Positions 35,085 to 46,884 are shown, numbered from the stretch's first letter. The stretch: DNA of 64,000 nucleotides from Plantago ovata (GCA_028274465.1 CM051457.1:109181982-109245981); one strand, 5' to 3'. Numbers and translations: made by a program. Notes: generated by a model from the sequence alone, not told the origin.

Positions 35085-35390
35085 TAAAAGGCTCCATGAT
35101 CGGAGCTTTCTCCGATCTGGAGCTTAAAAAGCTCCATGACCGGAGCTTTAAAAAGCTCCGATCTGGAGCTTAAAAAGCTCCATGACAGGAGCTTTGAAAT
35201 CTCCGATCTGGAGCTTAAACATCGATCGGAGCTTTTTTAAGCTCCAGATCGGAGATTTCAAAGCTCCTGTCATGGAGCTTTTAAGCTCCAGATCGGAGCT
35301 TTAAAAAGCTCCGATCGGGAGCTTAACAAAAGCTCCATGGTAGGAGCTTTAAAAAGCTCCGATCATGGAGCTTTAACTCTCCCCAATTGG
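35085..35390. repeat. GGAGCTT/AAGCTCC palindrome array
   Basis: About a dozen GGAGCTT and AAGCTCC words alternate, forming many small hairpins. A long inverted repeat lies inside: an arm of about 61 bp from about 35153 to 35219 pairs with about 35242-35302 with one unpaired T. The spacer is about 20 bases. The RNA would fold into one long double-stranded stem. Confidence 0.85.
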
Positions 35391-35654
35391 GCGGAGAGAA
35401 GCTCTGTTTTGTTTTTTTTTTAATTTTTTAATTTTTTAATTTTTTAATTTTTTTATATTATTAATTAATAATTTTTAATATAGTTTGTAAAAGTTATAAA
35501 TTACAATATTATATTTTTAATTAAAATTAAGCTAGAACCAATAGGCATACGACACGTGTCCGTATAGGACCGTATACAGATTTTGGAGGACCAAAATCGA
35601 AGTGGACTGAGACTTAGGGGACTAATTCTGCAATGAGTAAGTATATAGAGAGGT

Positions 35655-37560
35655 AGTTCTTTCCTATATAGTAGGAAAGATCAGGTTCAACCAGCATCCG
35701 GCCAGCATAATTAAAATCCGGTCAGTTAAATTTAATATAAATAGACAAAATCTCTCAAACCAACCCATTTCACATCATGTCCCTCTCTCTCTACAATCTT
35801 TCTTTCTCTCACTAGATCTCAGATCTAGATCTAGATCTGAACCTCCACAACCGTCACCACCACGCCACCTCCGCCACCATCACCACCACGCCACCACCAT
35901 CTATGCCGACATCACCATCACCACACTCAAAACAAAAGGCAGCTACTACAAAGTTCCGATTCAGATTCAGCCATGGCGAAATGGATTATAGTTCAAGCTA
36001 TCTTCGTCTTTGATGCTCTAATGTTCGTCGGACCTTCATAAAGGTCCTTTCATCATCGAAGCTTCACTGACTAGGCTCAAATCTGGTTTCGAGCATGTCT
36101 CTGATACCATTGATGTCTACAATCAAAGATTAGAGTATGTATTCGATGTATACTATAGCCGTTTTGGCTTTCCTTTTTAATATGCATCAAATCTCAGTTC
36201 TGTGTTTCTTGCTTTTAATTCGATTGTGATGTTGTTTGAGCTTCAAATCTAGTATTTTAATCAATAAACTCAGCTGGTGTGAATCTATTTTGGAAGACGA
36301 AGTCAGATCTGGTTTACTTTAGGTCATAGGAATAATAAATAATTATCATTTGGCTTCTGTAAGGTTTTAAGATCCGATGGTATGCTTTTAAGATAAGATG
36401 GTATGGTTGTAAGTTGTCATGTTATGGTTTTTGAAGAGTATGTGTTATGATTTTAAGTATTCTTTAAGACAAAGTAGTATGGTTTTAAAACCGGATGGTA
36501 TGCTTTTAAAACTGGATAGTATGATTGTAAGATGTCATGTTATGGTTTTAAGACTGGACGATATGCTTTTAAGATTGGATGATATGGTTGTAAGATGTCA
36601 TGTATGGTTTTAAGATTGGACTGTATGCTTTTAAAACTGGATGATATGGTTGCAACATGTCATGTTGTGCATAATACTGTTGTATTATAGTTTTAATATA
36701 GTTTGGTGTGGTTTTAATACCTGTTATTGTGGTTTTAAGAAATATATTAATGCAACTGTGTTCCATTGTATGATTTTAAGGGGATATGGTGTGGTTGTAA
36801 TTATCTTTGGTGTGCTTTTAAGAACTCGTGTCATAGTTGATATATATGATTTTTAGCTTCAATTGCATTTTTAAGAGATTTTGGTGTGGTTTTAATTCCT
36901 GCTGTGGTTAAAAAAAATTATAATGCTACTGTGTTGTGTTTGTCCATTGCATCATTGTATAGTTTTAAGGGGACATGATGTGGTTATAATTATCTTTGTT
37001 GTGGTTTTAACGAGAGTTGTTATGGTTTTAAGCAGGTTATGATGCTAATTGAGTTTGATGAAGAAAAGTCAAGAAGCAAAAGTTCTCCAAGATGTTTATT
37101 CGAAACAAGCATTGAATGTTTCAACACTGTAATGATTAAAAAGTTTTAAGTAGGTTATTGTAAACTCGTTCATTAATGTATTAATGGCAATTCTCAAATT
37201 TTTACACTTGTTTAGTAGTGATTTTTTTTTTATATTTGTGAATGATTTTTTAGATTGTCGATTAAAACTATAACAAACCATCTTAAAACCATACTGTAAC
37301 TTCTTAAAACTATTAAATCATATCTGAAAACCACACCAAATGACGTTAAAATCATAACGAAAACTCTCAATACTAACAACTTAAAGTCGCACCATAACGT
37401 CTTAAAACCACATTAAATGACGTTAAAACCACAATAAAACTTTCAATGTTAACAACTTAAAACCACACCATAACCTCTTAAAACCATACCGCGAACGGTC
37501 TGACTGACCGGGCAGACAAGGTAAGGGAATAAGCAGATCTTTCCATTAATTTAGGAAAGG
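35655..37560. repeat. inverted minisatellite arms (GGTTTTAAG / CTTAAAACC)
   Basis: Units of about 20-30 bp with the core GGTTTTAAGAYTGGATGGTATG occupy 36360-37040. The complementary form (CTTAAAACCACACCATAAC) fills 37265-37490. The ends resemble each other in inverted orientation: TTTCCTATATAGTAGGAAAGATC near 35661 and, reverse-complemented, TTTCCTAAATTAATGGAAAGATC near 37556. Between the arms lie a CT-rich and CCACCACCATC-rich stretch (35780-35930). No real ORF. Confidence 0.6.
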
Positions 37561-37857
37561 TTGGCCTCTCCCTAGACTTTGGCTTCTGTAATTGACCCAG
37601 ATGCTGAGCAACTTTTCAATGTTATGAGCCACCAAACAAGTGATGAATACTGTCAACAGGGAGATATGAAGAAAGCTACAAAAATACTCCATCTCATTTG
37701 GGATTCCGGTCTGAAACCAGATATCATCTGTTACAGTAGTTTAATCAATGGACTTTGCCTTATCCATTGCATTGAGCTTGGTTTTGCTGTTTTGGGAACG
37801 CTCCTTAAATTCGGTTTGAAACCCAACATCACCACATTCAACACTCTCATTGAGTTC

Positions 37858-39361
37858 AGTTCTACGATTGTTTGATCAACTAGCATGGAGGAGTTTCCCA
37901 ACTTCGATTTAGCTCATTCAGCGCAACTTTCTCCTGTCTCACACCATGCGCCACCCTGGATTAAAAAACTCAATCATACATTAACCAAAGCCATCTTAAG
38001 TTTTATGAGGCATATGTCAAAATTCAATTGAACTATATATTTACCATAGAAAAGAAAAAAAGAATGCATTGAACTTCATATGCGAATTACGGACAAATTT
38101 CTAATTCAATATTCGAGCTATTTTCCTGCAACAAATTTCATGTAAATTTCTTGTTGCGTTCGTACTATTTCTAATTGGTCTAACATCATATTTTGATGTA
38201 TTTTAATCCCAACCAATCATTTCTTCATAATTTACGTTTTGAATAGATATTAAGAGATATATTTTTGCAGATTTGGATGGTGCGACCACGTCGAAACCAC
38301 ATTTCAGGAAAGACCATCAACCACTCTTGGCTATGACAGTTCCAATGCACGACTTGTTAAATGTATCTGCTGCAAGGCTGGCCCGAAGGAAGGATGACAA
38401 ATCAGGATCATCTGACATTTTAACCCACACTGCAGGTGTGTACCATAATAAGGTTATCAAAAAAAAAAAATTGAAGTTTTAACTTGTGTGAAGAGAAGAA
38501 CTTGAAGAAATAAGAAGAATTAAACCTAACCGGAGAAACAGTATTTGGTGTCCATCTTGAGATCTTGAAACTCGAAAGAGATACCATCGTTGCTGCTTGG
38601 TGTCAAATTTCAAATCGAACTATATATTTACCATATAAAATAAAAAAGAATGCATTGAACTTCATACGCAAATAACGGACAAATTTCTAATTCATTCGAG
38701 CTATTTTCCTGTAACAAATTTCATGTAAATTTCCTTTTCTGCGTTCGTACTATTTTTCTTATTGAAAATTTGATGTAAATTTCAATTTTTGGGATTTTCT
38801 ACCATCTGGTTTAATAGTAATTGGTCTAACATCATATTTTGATGTATTTTTAATCTCAATCATTTCTTCATAATTTACGTATTGAATAGATATTCAGAGA
38901 TATATTTTTGCAGATTTGGATGGTGCGACCACGTCGAAACCACCTTTCAGGAAAGACCATCAACCACTCTTGGCTATGACAGTTCCAATGCACGATTTGT
39001 TAAATGTATCTGCTTGAAGACTAACCCAAAGGAAGGATGTCAAATCAGGGTCATCTGACATTTTAACCCACACTGCAGGTGTGTGTACCATAATAAGGTT
39101 ATAAAAAAAAATGAAGTTATAACTTGTGTGAAGAGAAGAACTTGAAGAAATAAGAAGAATTAAACCTAACCGGAGAAATAGTATTTGGTGTCCATCTTGA
39201 GATCTTGAAACTCGAAAGAGATACCATCGTTGCTTCTTGGTATCAAATTTCAAATCGAACTATATATTTACCATAGAAAAGAAAAAAGAATGCATTGAAC
39301 TTCATATGTGAATTACGGACAAATTTCTAATTCAATATACGAGCTATTTTCCTGTAACAAA
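37858..39361. repeat. tandem block with inverted pectin acetylesterase pieces
   Basis: 37858 to about 38150 is an inverted, diverged copy of exon 3 and intron 2 of the pectin acetylesterase gene. It is followed by a unit of about 0.6 kb present twice (38028-38625 and 38626-39260) and started a third time (39261-39361), each beginning AACTATATATTTACCATA. The unit also carries an unidentified segment (38270-38455 and 38922-39080) that on the minus strand has an acceptor-like CACACCTGCAG followed by an open stretch (VWVKMSDDPDL). I do not recognise its gene. Confidence 0.65.
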
Positions 39362-40596
39362 GGCGAGCAGAGAGACGTTATTGTCCGTGTGGTAAATGGG
39401 CCAGGGATTAGTGTGCCTGGTGCAACAATCAATGTGCAACAGTTTCCAAGGAATTTCTATTCGGAACAGCCATAGACAAAACCATCATCAACAATTCGAG
39501 CTATCAGGTTCGACCTGCAAATTAATGAACAAATCTCAATTAATTTTCATCATCATATATGTAACGGTGAGCTTGCTAATTAACAAGTTCGTTCTTTTCT
39601 ACTTGATCCAGAAATGGTTTGTTGAACGCTTCAATGTGGCAGCAATGTCAAATGAACTGAAGTGGCAATTCACAGAGACCATCCGAGGGCACATCAATTA
39701 TGATGCTCCAGGCAAAATGATAGAATTTCTTGAATAAACCAAATCAAAGTGAGAGGCCATTGCATCTTATGGGAGGTGGTATTTGGCCTTCCAACTTGGG
39801 TCCGGAACCTCACAGACTCTGAGTTGAGGTCAACTGTGGACTCCAGGATCAAAAGTGTGATGTCTAGATACAGACAACGTTTCTTTCATTGGGATATTGA
39901 TAATGAGGAACTCCATTCGGATTATCTGAGTGGAAGACTTGGGGAAAACTTCACCCTCCAATCATTCAAGACAGTCCACCAAGCCGACCCGACAACCATT
40001 CTATTTGAGAATGAGTACAACGTTATCGAGCTATGCGATGATCAAGTGTCGACAGTGGACAATTACATATCCAGAGTGCAAGAGCCGCAACAAGGTGGGG
40101 CAGAGATGTTAGGGATAGGGCTCCAATCGCACTTTGGTGTCCCGAATTCTCCGCTTATGAGAGTTGTGCTCGACAAGTTTGCGATATTGGGCCTTCCAAT
40201 ATTGTTGACCGGAGTGGAAATCTCCAACCAAAACCAAAGTCAAACTGATCTAGTGGTTTTGAGACAACGCGCTAAGTATCTTGAGGTTGTCCTGAGGGAG
40301 GGGTTCTCTCACCCAGCAGTGGATGGATTAGTGCTATGGACTACATTTAAATCAAAAGAGACACATCGACTCTGCTACAAAATGTGCCTACTTTCGACCG
40401 GGTAAGTGGTAGATAATCTCTTCAAGGAGTGGGAAATTGGATTGCTAACAACGATTGGCTTGGACAGTTCGGCTTCTCGGGTTTTCTTGGAGAGTATGGA
40501 GTGAATGTTACTGATGGCTTGGGAAACACTGGGATTTACACCTTTACCTTGACAGGAGGCGGCACTGAACCACAATTCTGGACCATTATTGTTTAA
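39362..40596 (+). pseudogene. GH10 endo-1,4-beta-xylanase-like pseudogene, 5'-truncated
   Basis: The exon 39362-39507 encodes the VRVVNGPGISVPGATINVQQF region before the GH10 barrel. An intron (39508-39611) is followed by the barrel from KWFVERFNVAAMSNELKW to the C-terminus (TGIYTFTLTGGG) at 40596. GH10 enzymes cut xylan in the cell wall. The acid/base glutamate is present in HWDIDNEEL (Glu codon 39905-39907). The nucleophile glutamate of the TE-[LV]-D motif is glycine (TGVEI, codon GGA at 40211-40213). Frameshifts occur near 39460 (one T missing), near 39735 (a stop) and near 40400. The 5' end joins the duplicated block directly, so the signal peptide and N-terminal carbohydrate-binding domains are lost. 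Not functional. Confidence 0.87.
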
Positions 40597-40727
40597 CTTG
40601 AAGCAATATTAATGAAGTCCTTGAAGAAAATATGGCTACATATGTCAATGTGTTGCGAGCCTTACTTCTACATTGCCATGGACGTTCAGTTGTTTAGGGC
40701 CAACCCTCTCATCATGGAAGTTCAGTT

Positions 40728-41274
40728 CTACGATTGTTTGATCAACTAGCATGGAGGAGTTCCCCAACTTCGATTTAGCTATTTCAGCGCAACTTTCTTC
40801 TGTCTCACACCATGCGTCACCCTGGATTCAAAAACTCAATCATACATTAACCAAAGCCGTCTTAATTTTTATGAGGCATATGTCAAAATTTCAATCGAAC
40901 TATATATTTACCATAGAAAATAAAAAAGAATGCATTGAACTTCATATGCGAATTGCGGACAAATTTCTAATTCAATATTTGAGCTACTTTCTTATAACAA
41001 TTTTCATGTAAATTCCTTGTCCTACGTTCGTACTATTTTCTTATTGAAAATTTTTAGTGTTTGCATTGTGTTTAACTACTCGTTAATATTTTTTTATCAT
41101 ACAACTTCTTAAAATGGAGGTTGTGTAAACCTTGAGACCCTATGCAAGTGAACATACTGCATGGGCTCAGAGTCGGCCCTGACATTAATATATGTGAGTT
41201 TTTCAAATTCAATGTCAGAGAAAAACTTGAGGAATTCACTAGAGACGGTCTCATTCTAATTAGTCATGACCTCA
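40728..41274 (-). repeat. inverted copy of pectin acetylesterase intron 2 and exon 3
   Basis: This segment is the reverse complement of about 41937-42490 with modest divergence. It starts in exon 3 (antisense CGATTGTTTGATCAACTAGC) and ends at the exon 2 donor (antisense GACCTCAAG). It forms one arm of an inverted repeat around 41275-41936, which holds the promoter and first two exons of the gene. The open frame at 40751-41011 is only antisense of exon 3. Confidence 0.9.
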
Positions 41275-41610
41275 AGAGTCCATTCTATATTTAGAATGGA
41301 TGAATGGAGACCGATAGGATATAGACAAGGCCAGTAGCCAACCCACAAAAAAGAAGGTGAGCCATTAAAAAATTAAGCAAGATGAAGAGAAACGTATTAC
41401 AGTATTACACTGGTGGTAAAACGGTTAGAAATTTTTTTTATCACACGTGGACGGTGTGGTCCACAAAGCATTTTGTTTACTATTACCATTAACAACAACT
41501 ATTTTATAGGAGTAGGACAAAGACTTCAGCTATTTAACCAGGAGTAGGACCATAGAAACTCTTTTTCATCCTATACATAAATATAGGACCACACAATTCA
41601 TTCTTCTGTG

Positions 41611-41620
41611 TATAAAAATA
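41611..41620 (+). promoter_or_regulatory. TATA box of the pectin acetylesterase gene
   Basis: TATAAAAATA lies 41 bases before the ATG at 41661. A TATA-to-ATG distance this short would leave only a very short 5' UTR; TACATAAATATA at about 41574 is an alternative. Confidence 0.45.
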
Positions 41621-41660
41621 GGAGAAGAAAATATCATATTTGAAATCTGGATTGTATTTC

Positions 41661-44266
41661 ATGGCACAAAGCTGGTTGAAGACGTTTTTGTTTACGATTA
41701 TCCTGTCGAGTGTTCAAGTCTTCGGCACCCATAATGTCAGCATTACACGGCTTCACAGTGCGGTCGCCAAAGGGGCAGGTATGATTGTGTTCACGAAACA
41801 AGTAATGTTGGATGACTTTTACTCGAACGGGAGTAATGTTCAGTGTAATTGGGTTTGCAGTTTGTTTGGATGGGAGCCCGCCAGCTTATTACTTGGATAG
41901 AGGAATCGGAGAATCAGCTGATAACTGGATTGTCTATCTTGAGGTCAGGACTACTTATAATGAGACCGTCTCTAAGGAATCCGTCAAGTTTTTTCTCTGA
42001 CATTGAATTTTAAAAACTCACATATGTTAATGTCGAGGCCGGCTCTGAGCCCATGCGATATGTTCACCTGCACAAGGTTTACACAACCGCAATTTCAAGT
42101 AGTTGTATGATAAAAAAAAAATAGCGAATAGTTAAACATAACACAAACATTAAAATTGAAATTTGCATCAAATTTTCTATATGAAAATAGCACGAACATA
42201 GAACTTGAAATTTACATGAAATTTTGGATAGGAAAATAGCTCGAATATTGAATTAAAAATTTGTCCGTAGTTCACATATGAAGTTCAATGCATTTTTTTT
42301 CTTTTATATTGTAAATATATAGTTCGATTTGAAAATTTGACATATGCCTCATAAAATTTAAGACGACTCTGGTTAATGAATGATTGAATTTTGTGAATCC
42401 AGGGTGGCGCATGGTGTGATTCAGAACAAAGTTGCGCTGAAAGAGCTAAATCGAAGTTGGGAAACTCCTCCATGCTAGCTGATCAAACAATCGTTAGTGG
42501 CATTTTAAGTGCAAATATAACGGTTAATCCAGGTATTGTTGATCAAATGCATGGCAAAAATTAGGTAAAACTACCACAAAAACAGAGGAATTCTGTTCTA
42601 TCATCATTTAATTCTGATTTTTTTCTAGGATTCTACAAATGGACTAGAGTTTATGTTAGATATTGCGATGGGGGAATGTTCGTGGGAGATGTTGAAAAAG
42701 TCGATCCAGTAAGTCTTTCATATTCATATGATGATAATAATGGTACTGGAAACAATCTTAGAATGCAATCTGGTGACTAACAAACTTTTTCCTTCTTATT
42801 CCTTTTTGTTTTTTTTGTGGAAATTACATTCAGAAGAACAACCTTTATCGTAGAGGTGCAAGGCTTTTCCAAGCGATTATAGAGGACTTGCAAGCTAAAG
42901 GATTAAAGGATGCGAAAAATGTAAGGAATATTCATCGATCACAATATTGAGGTTTACAGTGCTCTTTAATGATGATATAATTTTTTTTTCCTTAATTCGG
43001 TATTCATCAGGCAATCTTGGCTGGTTCCTCAGCTGGTGGATTGGCGACTATGTTGCAATGTGATAACTTTCGGGCACAACTACCCAGTGTTCCGACAGTG
43101 AAATGTGCTGCAGATAGTGGTTACTTCTTCCGCTCGTAAGATTTTGTCACCATGTATATTGAAACAACATACTGTCACCATGTATATCGAAACAACGTAC
43201 TAGCTGAATCGTTTTAAGCAAAAGTCCTTCTAACATGTCTTTGTTTTGTCTTGAAAAATATATCACAGCAAGAAAGACATCCCTGGTACCAAAGCATTTA
43301 TTAGTGATTCGACATTTGCACAGATGATTGAATTTCATGTATACTGCTATTCTTCGCTACTTATCTATATATCCAAAACTGTTTCACTTCTGTACATAAT
43401 TGCAGAAAAACATCGATCTTCACTATCGTCCCTTCAATTTGGTTGCAGGGAATGAATAAAACACTGCCAAAATCTTGCACCTCAAAAATGGATGCAAAGT
43501 TGGTAAGAGCACTAAATTTCATTTTGTCCTGATATATTTACAGTATATGGAATACTGATAACATCATTTATCATACAAATAATTGACAGTGCCTTTACCC
43601 TGAAAATTTTATTGGGGATATCAAGACGCCACTGTTCTTGGTGAATACAGCTTTCGACCAATTCCAGGTAAGCTCTGAACCTTGTTCAGAACATCAGATC
43701 GGACAAGGCAGGATCGATAATACTAGTATAAACGAAGAAGTATACTAATAACTGTTTTCTTGCATGGTCTCAGCTTAAAAGTAGAGGGCCACCAGTGGGT
43801 ACTGCTGCGGACTGGAAGAACTGTACAGATGGCCGAATTACCTGCTTGCCTCCTCAAGTAAAAGCAATCCAGGGTGCGTGCCGACTCAAATTTATTTTTA
43901 ATAAATAATAATAATTTCTGATATTAAGTTCACTAATGTTTCCGATCCATTACAGATTTTCATACTGAATTCATGGATAGTTTGCCGAAAATCTCCTGTC
44001 CATCATCACAAGGAATGTTTATCCACACCTGCTTAGGCCATGGTAACTTTAATCTCGACGATAAGTGGAATGGAATGGTCACTGTGAACAAGAAGGTACA
44101 AGCTGTTAACACCCCCCCCCCCCACACACACAGAGACGTATGGTTCAATCAAACTGATCTTTCTAACACATGTTATTTGCAGACTATGCCACAGGCCGTA
44201 GAGGACTGGTTCTTCGAACGGGGTTGTGTTGACATAGATTACAGCAACTATTTTCATCTATGCTAA
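41661..44266 (+). CDS. pectin acetylesterase (CE13, NOTUM family)
   Basis: Twelve exons: 41661-41778, 41861-41943, 42403-42532, 42629-42708, 42834-42920, 43011-43135, 43269-43338, 43449-43502, 43590-43667, 43774-43873, 43956-44095, 44183-44266. Borders are GT-AG and the frame is open throughout, giving 382 aa. The enzyme removes acetyl groups from homogalacturonan in the cell wall. A signal peptide is visible ([15 protein letters not shown]). Typical motifs are [10 protein letters not shown], the oxyanion region [18 protein letters not shown], the nucleophile serine in GSSAGG (exon 6), the aspartate in NTAFDQFQ and a histidine in CLGHGNF. The length fits the family (about 390 aa). Intron 2 (459 bp) carries the sequence duplicated in inverted form upstream. 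Start: the ATG that leads into the signal peptide. Confidence 0.93.
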
Positions 44267-45250
44267 GAATTGGGGACTGGGCAGTCTTAATGGCATGTCA
44301 TAAATTTGGTACATGATCACTTGAAACTGACAGACAACAGCCTAGCAGAACTCAAATCGAGTGATGATTATCAGTTACGAATTTTAGCAATTTAGCCCCA
44401 TGTCGGACAATGATCAAGTTTACCTACTGGATTTCCTTGGAAAATAAACATGTCTACGGTGATTAAACAAACTGTTTACCCTTCATGTATGAATTACAAT
44501 TTGCTTCTGAAATATATACAAGTATGATATATATATCGGTGAGTTTTTTAATCCTCTGCCGAAACATAGAATAGAAGATCATATGGAAGGAGCAGCTTTG
44601 CATAAACCATGTTCAATCAATCATGTCTGGGCGCTAAGTATATTCTTCTGCTACGTTTCTATATATATAATTTGATGATCAGGAAAACGATTACAATTAG
44701 ACTGTACGTACCCCGGCAATGTCTTCGAACAATCGAACATACACCTGATAAATCAGTATGTGAAGAACCATGCATATGAGGAATCATCAGTTACTAATGA
44801 TCATAGACATAATTAGAGGCAATGACATGTTGCTTATATTTACTGATTAGCACTTTAAGCGAGGAATGTGGAAGCGGAAGAGTCAATCATATCCCCTGTC
44901 GTTTAGGAGATCATGCTGGTTTGCGTTTCCTTATTGATAAAGACAACAGGCATTTGGGAATTGGGAATTGGGAGACACAAATCGAACGTGAAGGTATGTA
45001 AGCTCGCTTAGATAGTTAATCATATAGCAAAGATGGTAGATTTTTGCAGAACTATAAAGGGAAAGGACTCAATTGAATTAACAAGAAAGATTTGGGCTGC
45101 AATTAAAATATCAAAAGTAGTTGTACGCCTAGCTTTGGATGTTGTACATCCCAAATTCTAGGGAATTTCAGACTCTGTCCTAACAAAGAATCTGTTATTC
45201 TTCTGAAAGTAATCCATCAAAACAATATTGATTATGAGTCAAGTTATGAA
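44267..45250. other. 3' flank of the pectin acetylesterase gene
   Basis: The first 360 bases are the source of the copy at 33420-33740. No further gene is seen up to the coiled-coil fragments. A C12 run followed by CA repeats lies just upstream, at 44109-44130 in intron 11. Confidence 0.6.
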
Positions 45251-45256
45251 GAATGT

Positions 45257-45760
45257 CACGATACGTTTCACATGACGCAGTCGCAGCATTCAACTTATTC
45301 AAAAGATGATTTCTCTGCATCTTTCATGCACACAGATACAGATATCAACTATATCGCAACCACTTCGTAGCATGTGTTATATTGACCCGTTTTCAGCACC
45401 AACTTGAAAACGAAGTTTCTTGTTTTCTTCCTTCAACTTGTTGGATTCAGATTCTTGTTCTGCCAATTCTTCGTTCATTTTGTTGCACTCAGCTTCATGT
45501 CCCACAACAATTTCTTCCACCATGCTGGTGCATTTAGCTTCCCATTTCACTATTTCTTCCTTCAATGTGTTGCATTCAACTTCTTGATTCGTAATTATTC
45601 CCTTCAATTTGTTGCATTCCGCTTCCTGATTCATGTCCCATCAACTTTTTCTCTTCGGCCTTTTGCTTTGCGATTTCTTCCTTTTGCATTTAGCTTCTTG
45701 CTCCATAACTTCCTTGGCCTTGCAGTCCTTTGGTCTCTTCACAATTTTCAAGGTAAAGTA
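45257..45760 (-). pseudogene. coiled-coil protein fragment, copy 1
   Basis: The minus-strand frame 45634-45377 encodes heptad-type repeats rich in Glu, Lys and Cys (NQEAECNKLK, KLKEENKKL). Upstream of it another shifted frame continues the same type of repeat to about 45760. After the frame ends, 45376-45257 still resembles the last part of copy 2 but with stops. The unit aligns with 46500-46739 and 46885-46985. I do not recognise the parent gene; a plant-specific long coiled-coil protein is likely. Broken, so a pseudogene fragment. Confidence 0.6.
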
Positions 45761-46031
45761 AAACGCAAGTCAATTGAATCAATCTTTGGAGTTGAAAATT
45801 CCAAGTTTTAGATAGTAAACTTTCTAGGTATTTCCACTTTAATTCCCTTCTTCTTTTAAAAAAAAATCATATTCGAAAATACTTCTCCCTTCCCATAAAA
45901 CTACTATATTGTACGAAAAAATTGATACCCTCTAAATATATGTACCTCGTATGTACTTTGTACCGTTTTGGTTGGAGTAAATGAAGTGTCGATGCATATA
46001 TTTTCTAACTCCCGGCTATCTTTATTGAAGA

Positions 46032-46309
46032 TCTCTACTATATACTAATCAAATGTTGAGAATTTTAGACCCAAAAAGGTAGTTTTCCCCCTCTACTTTA
46101 TTACTTTTTAGTTTATATTTATTTGAAAAATACAATTAATAGCAATTACTTATAAAACAACATACATTAAAGTAGAATTTACAAACAAATGAATAAAATT
46201 TCAATTTACTTAAGTTCACCTCAACTGATCTATGATCTATCAAATTTTGAAATTCGATTTCATATTAATATATTATCACGCACGGGGTATCCGCGTATCG
46301 ATATACTAG
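46032..46309 (+). mobile_element. short non-autonomous Helitron (278 bp)
   Basis: Starts TCTCTACTATATACTAATC and ends CTAG, inserted between A (46031) and T (46310) without target duplication. Near the 3' end a GC-rich hairpin (ACGCACGGGGTATCCGCGT, 46278-46296) lies 13 bases before CTAG. These are the structural marks of plant Helitrons. No Rep/helicase. Confidence 0.8.
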
Positions 46310-46499
46310 TAAAATAAAATAGATATACTAAGGGTTTGCCCAAATTCAAAATGAAACTCTGACCATTAACCGTTAATTGGACAATGGAACAAAAGACTTT
46401 AGTAAAGGAAGCTAAGTTTTTGGATTTGTATTCTGTATTAATGATAGAGACAGGTCGAGTGTATCATCTACTCCGTTCTAATTTTCTTGATGATACGTT

Positions 46500-46739
46500 T
46501 CACGCATTTGCAGCATTCAACTCCTTCAAAAGATTATTCCTCTCTTCTCTGTATCTTTCATGCACACATGCATCAACGATACGCAACACCAATTCGCAGC
46601 TTGCTTGATATTGAGCCTTTGCAGCAACAAGTTCTTGACCAAGTTTCTTATTTTCTTCCTTCAACTCGTTGCACTCAGCTTCATGTTTCACAAACTCTTC
46701 CTTCATGCTAGCTTCTCGATTCGCAATTTCTTCCTTCAA
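46500..46739 (-). pseudogene. coiled-coil protein fragment, copy 2 (C-terminal exon)
   Basis: 79 codons on the minus strand with heptads (EEIANREASMKEEFVKHEAE), then KLGQELVAAKAQYQASCEL and a stop after LNAANA. Copy 1 aligns over its whole length but is degraded. This copy has an open frame to a natural-looking stop, so it may be a real terminal exon. A third partial copy (46985-46885 minus, ECIKLKEENEKLGHELVAAKAQ) lies 150 bases upstream in the same orientation and could belong to the same gene. Confidence 0.5.
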
Positions 46740-46884
46740 TTTGTTGCATTCCGCTTCAATGTCCTCGTGCTCCTGTTGTACAAGCAGACGCGAACAACGT
46801 GACGTGATTGTTGAGCATTTTAATTTAAAACAACAAAACTACCTGCCAATTAATGTATTCTAAATGCATGGTTTTAAATAGTAA

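Larger units (their letters stand above)
34777..37598. mobile_element. 2.8 kb non-autonomous TIR transposon (MULE-like)
   Basis: The outer ends are GGGTCAATTGCAGA and, reverse-complemented, GGGTCAATTACAGA (13 of 14 identical), bounded by a 10-bp TSD in the PPR pseudogene. A 9-10 bp TSD suggests the Mutator superfamily. The interior is non-coding. Part one (34777-35640) has its own inverted ends of about 42 bp (TTAGTCCCC...CAGTCCACTTC at 34790-34835 against 35589-35630) and holds the palindrome array. Part two (about 35655-37560) has long AT-rich arms. It may therefore be two elements nested or joined in one. No transposase is present. Confidence 0.68.

Noticed and set aside
36419..36856. ORFs with MVLRLDDM-like repeats
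   Set aside because: They come from the GGTTTTAAGA minisatellite; the unit length is not kept in frame and the opposite strand is equally open.
40751..41011. ORF beginning [10 protein letters not shown], with relatives near 37880 and 42473
   Set aside because: At first it looked like a repeated small gene. It is the antisense of exon 3 of the pectin acetylesterase gene and its inverted copies.
41640..41900. 86-codon ORF over the pectin acetylesterase start
   Set aside because: It reads from exon 1 through intron 1; the spliced gene model explains the region with all motifs in frame.
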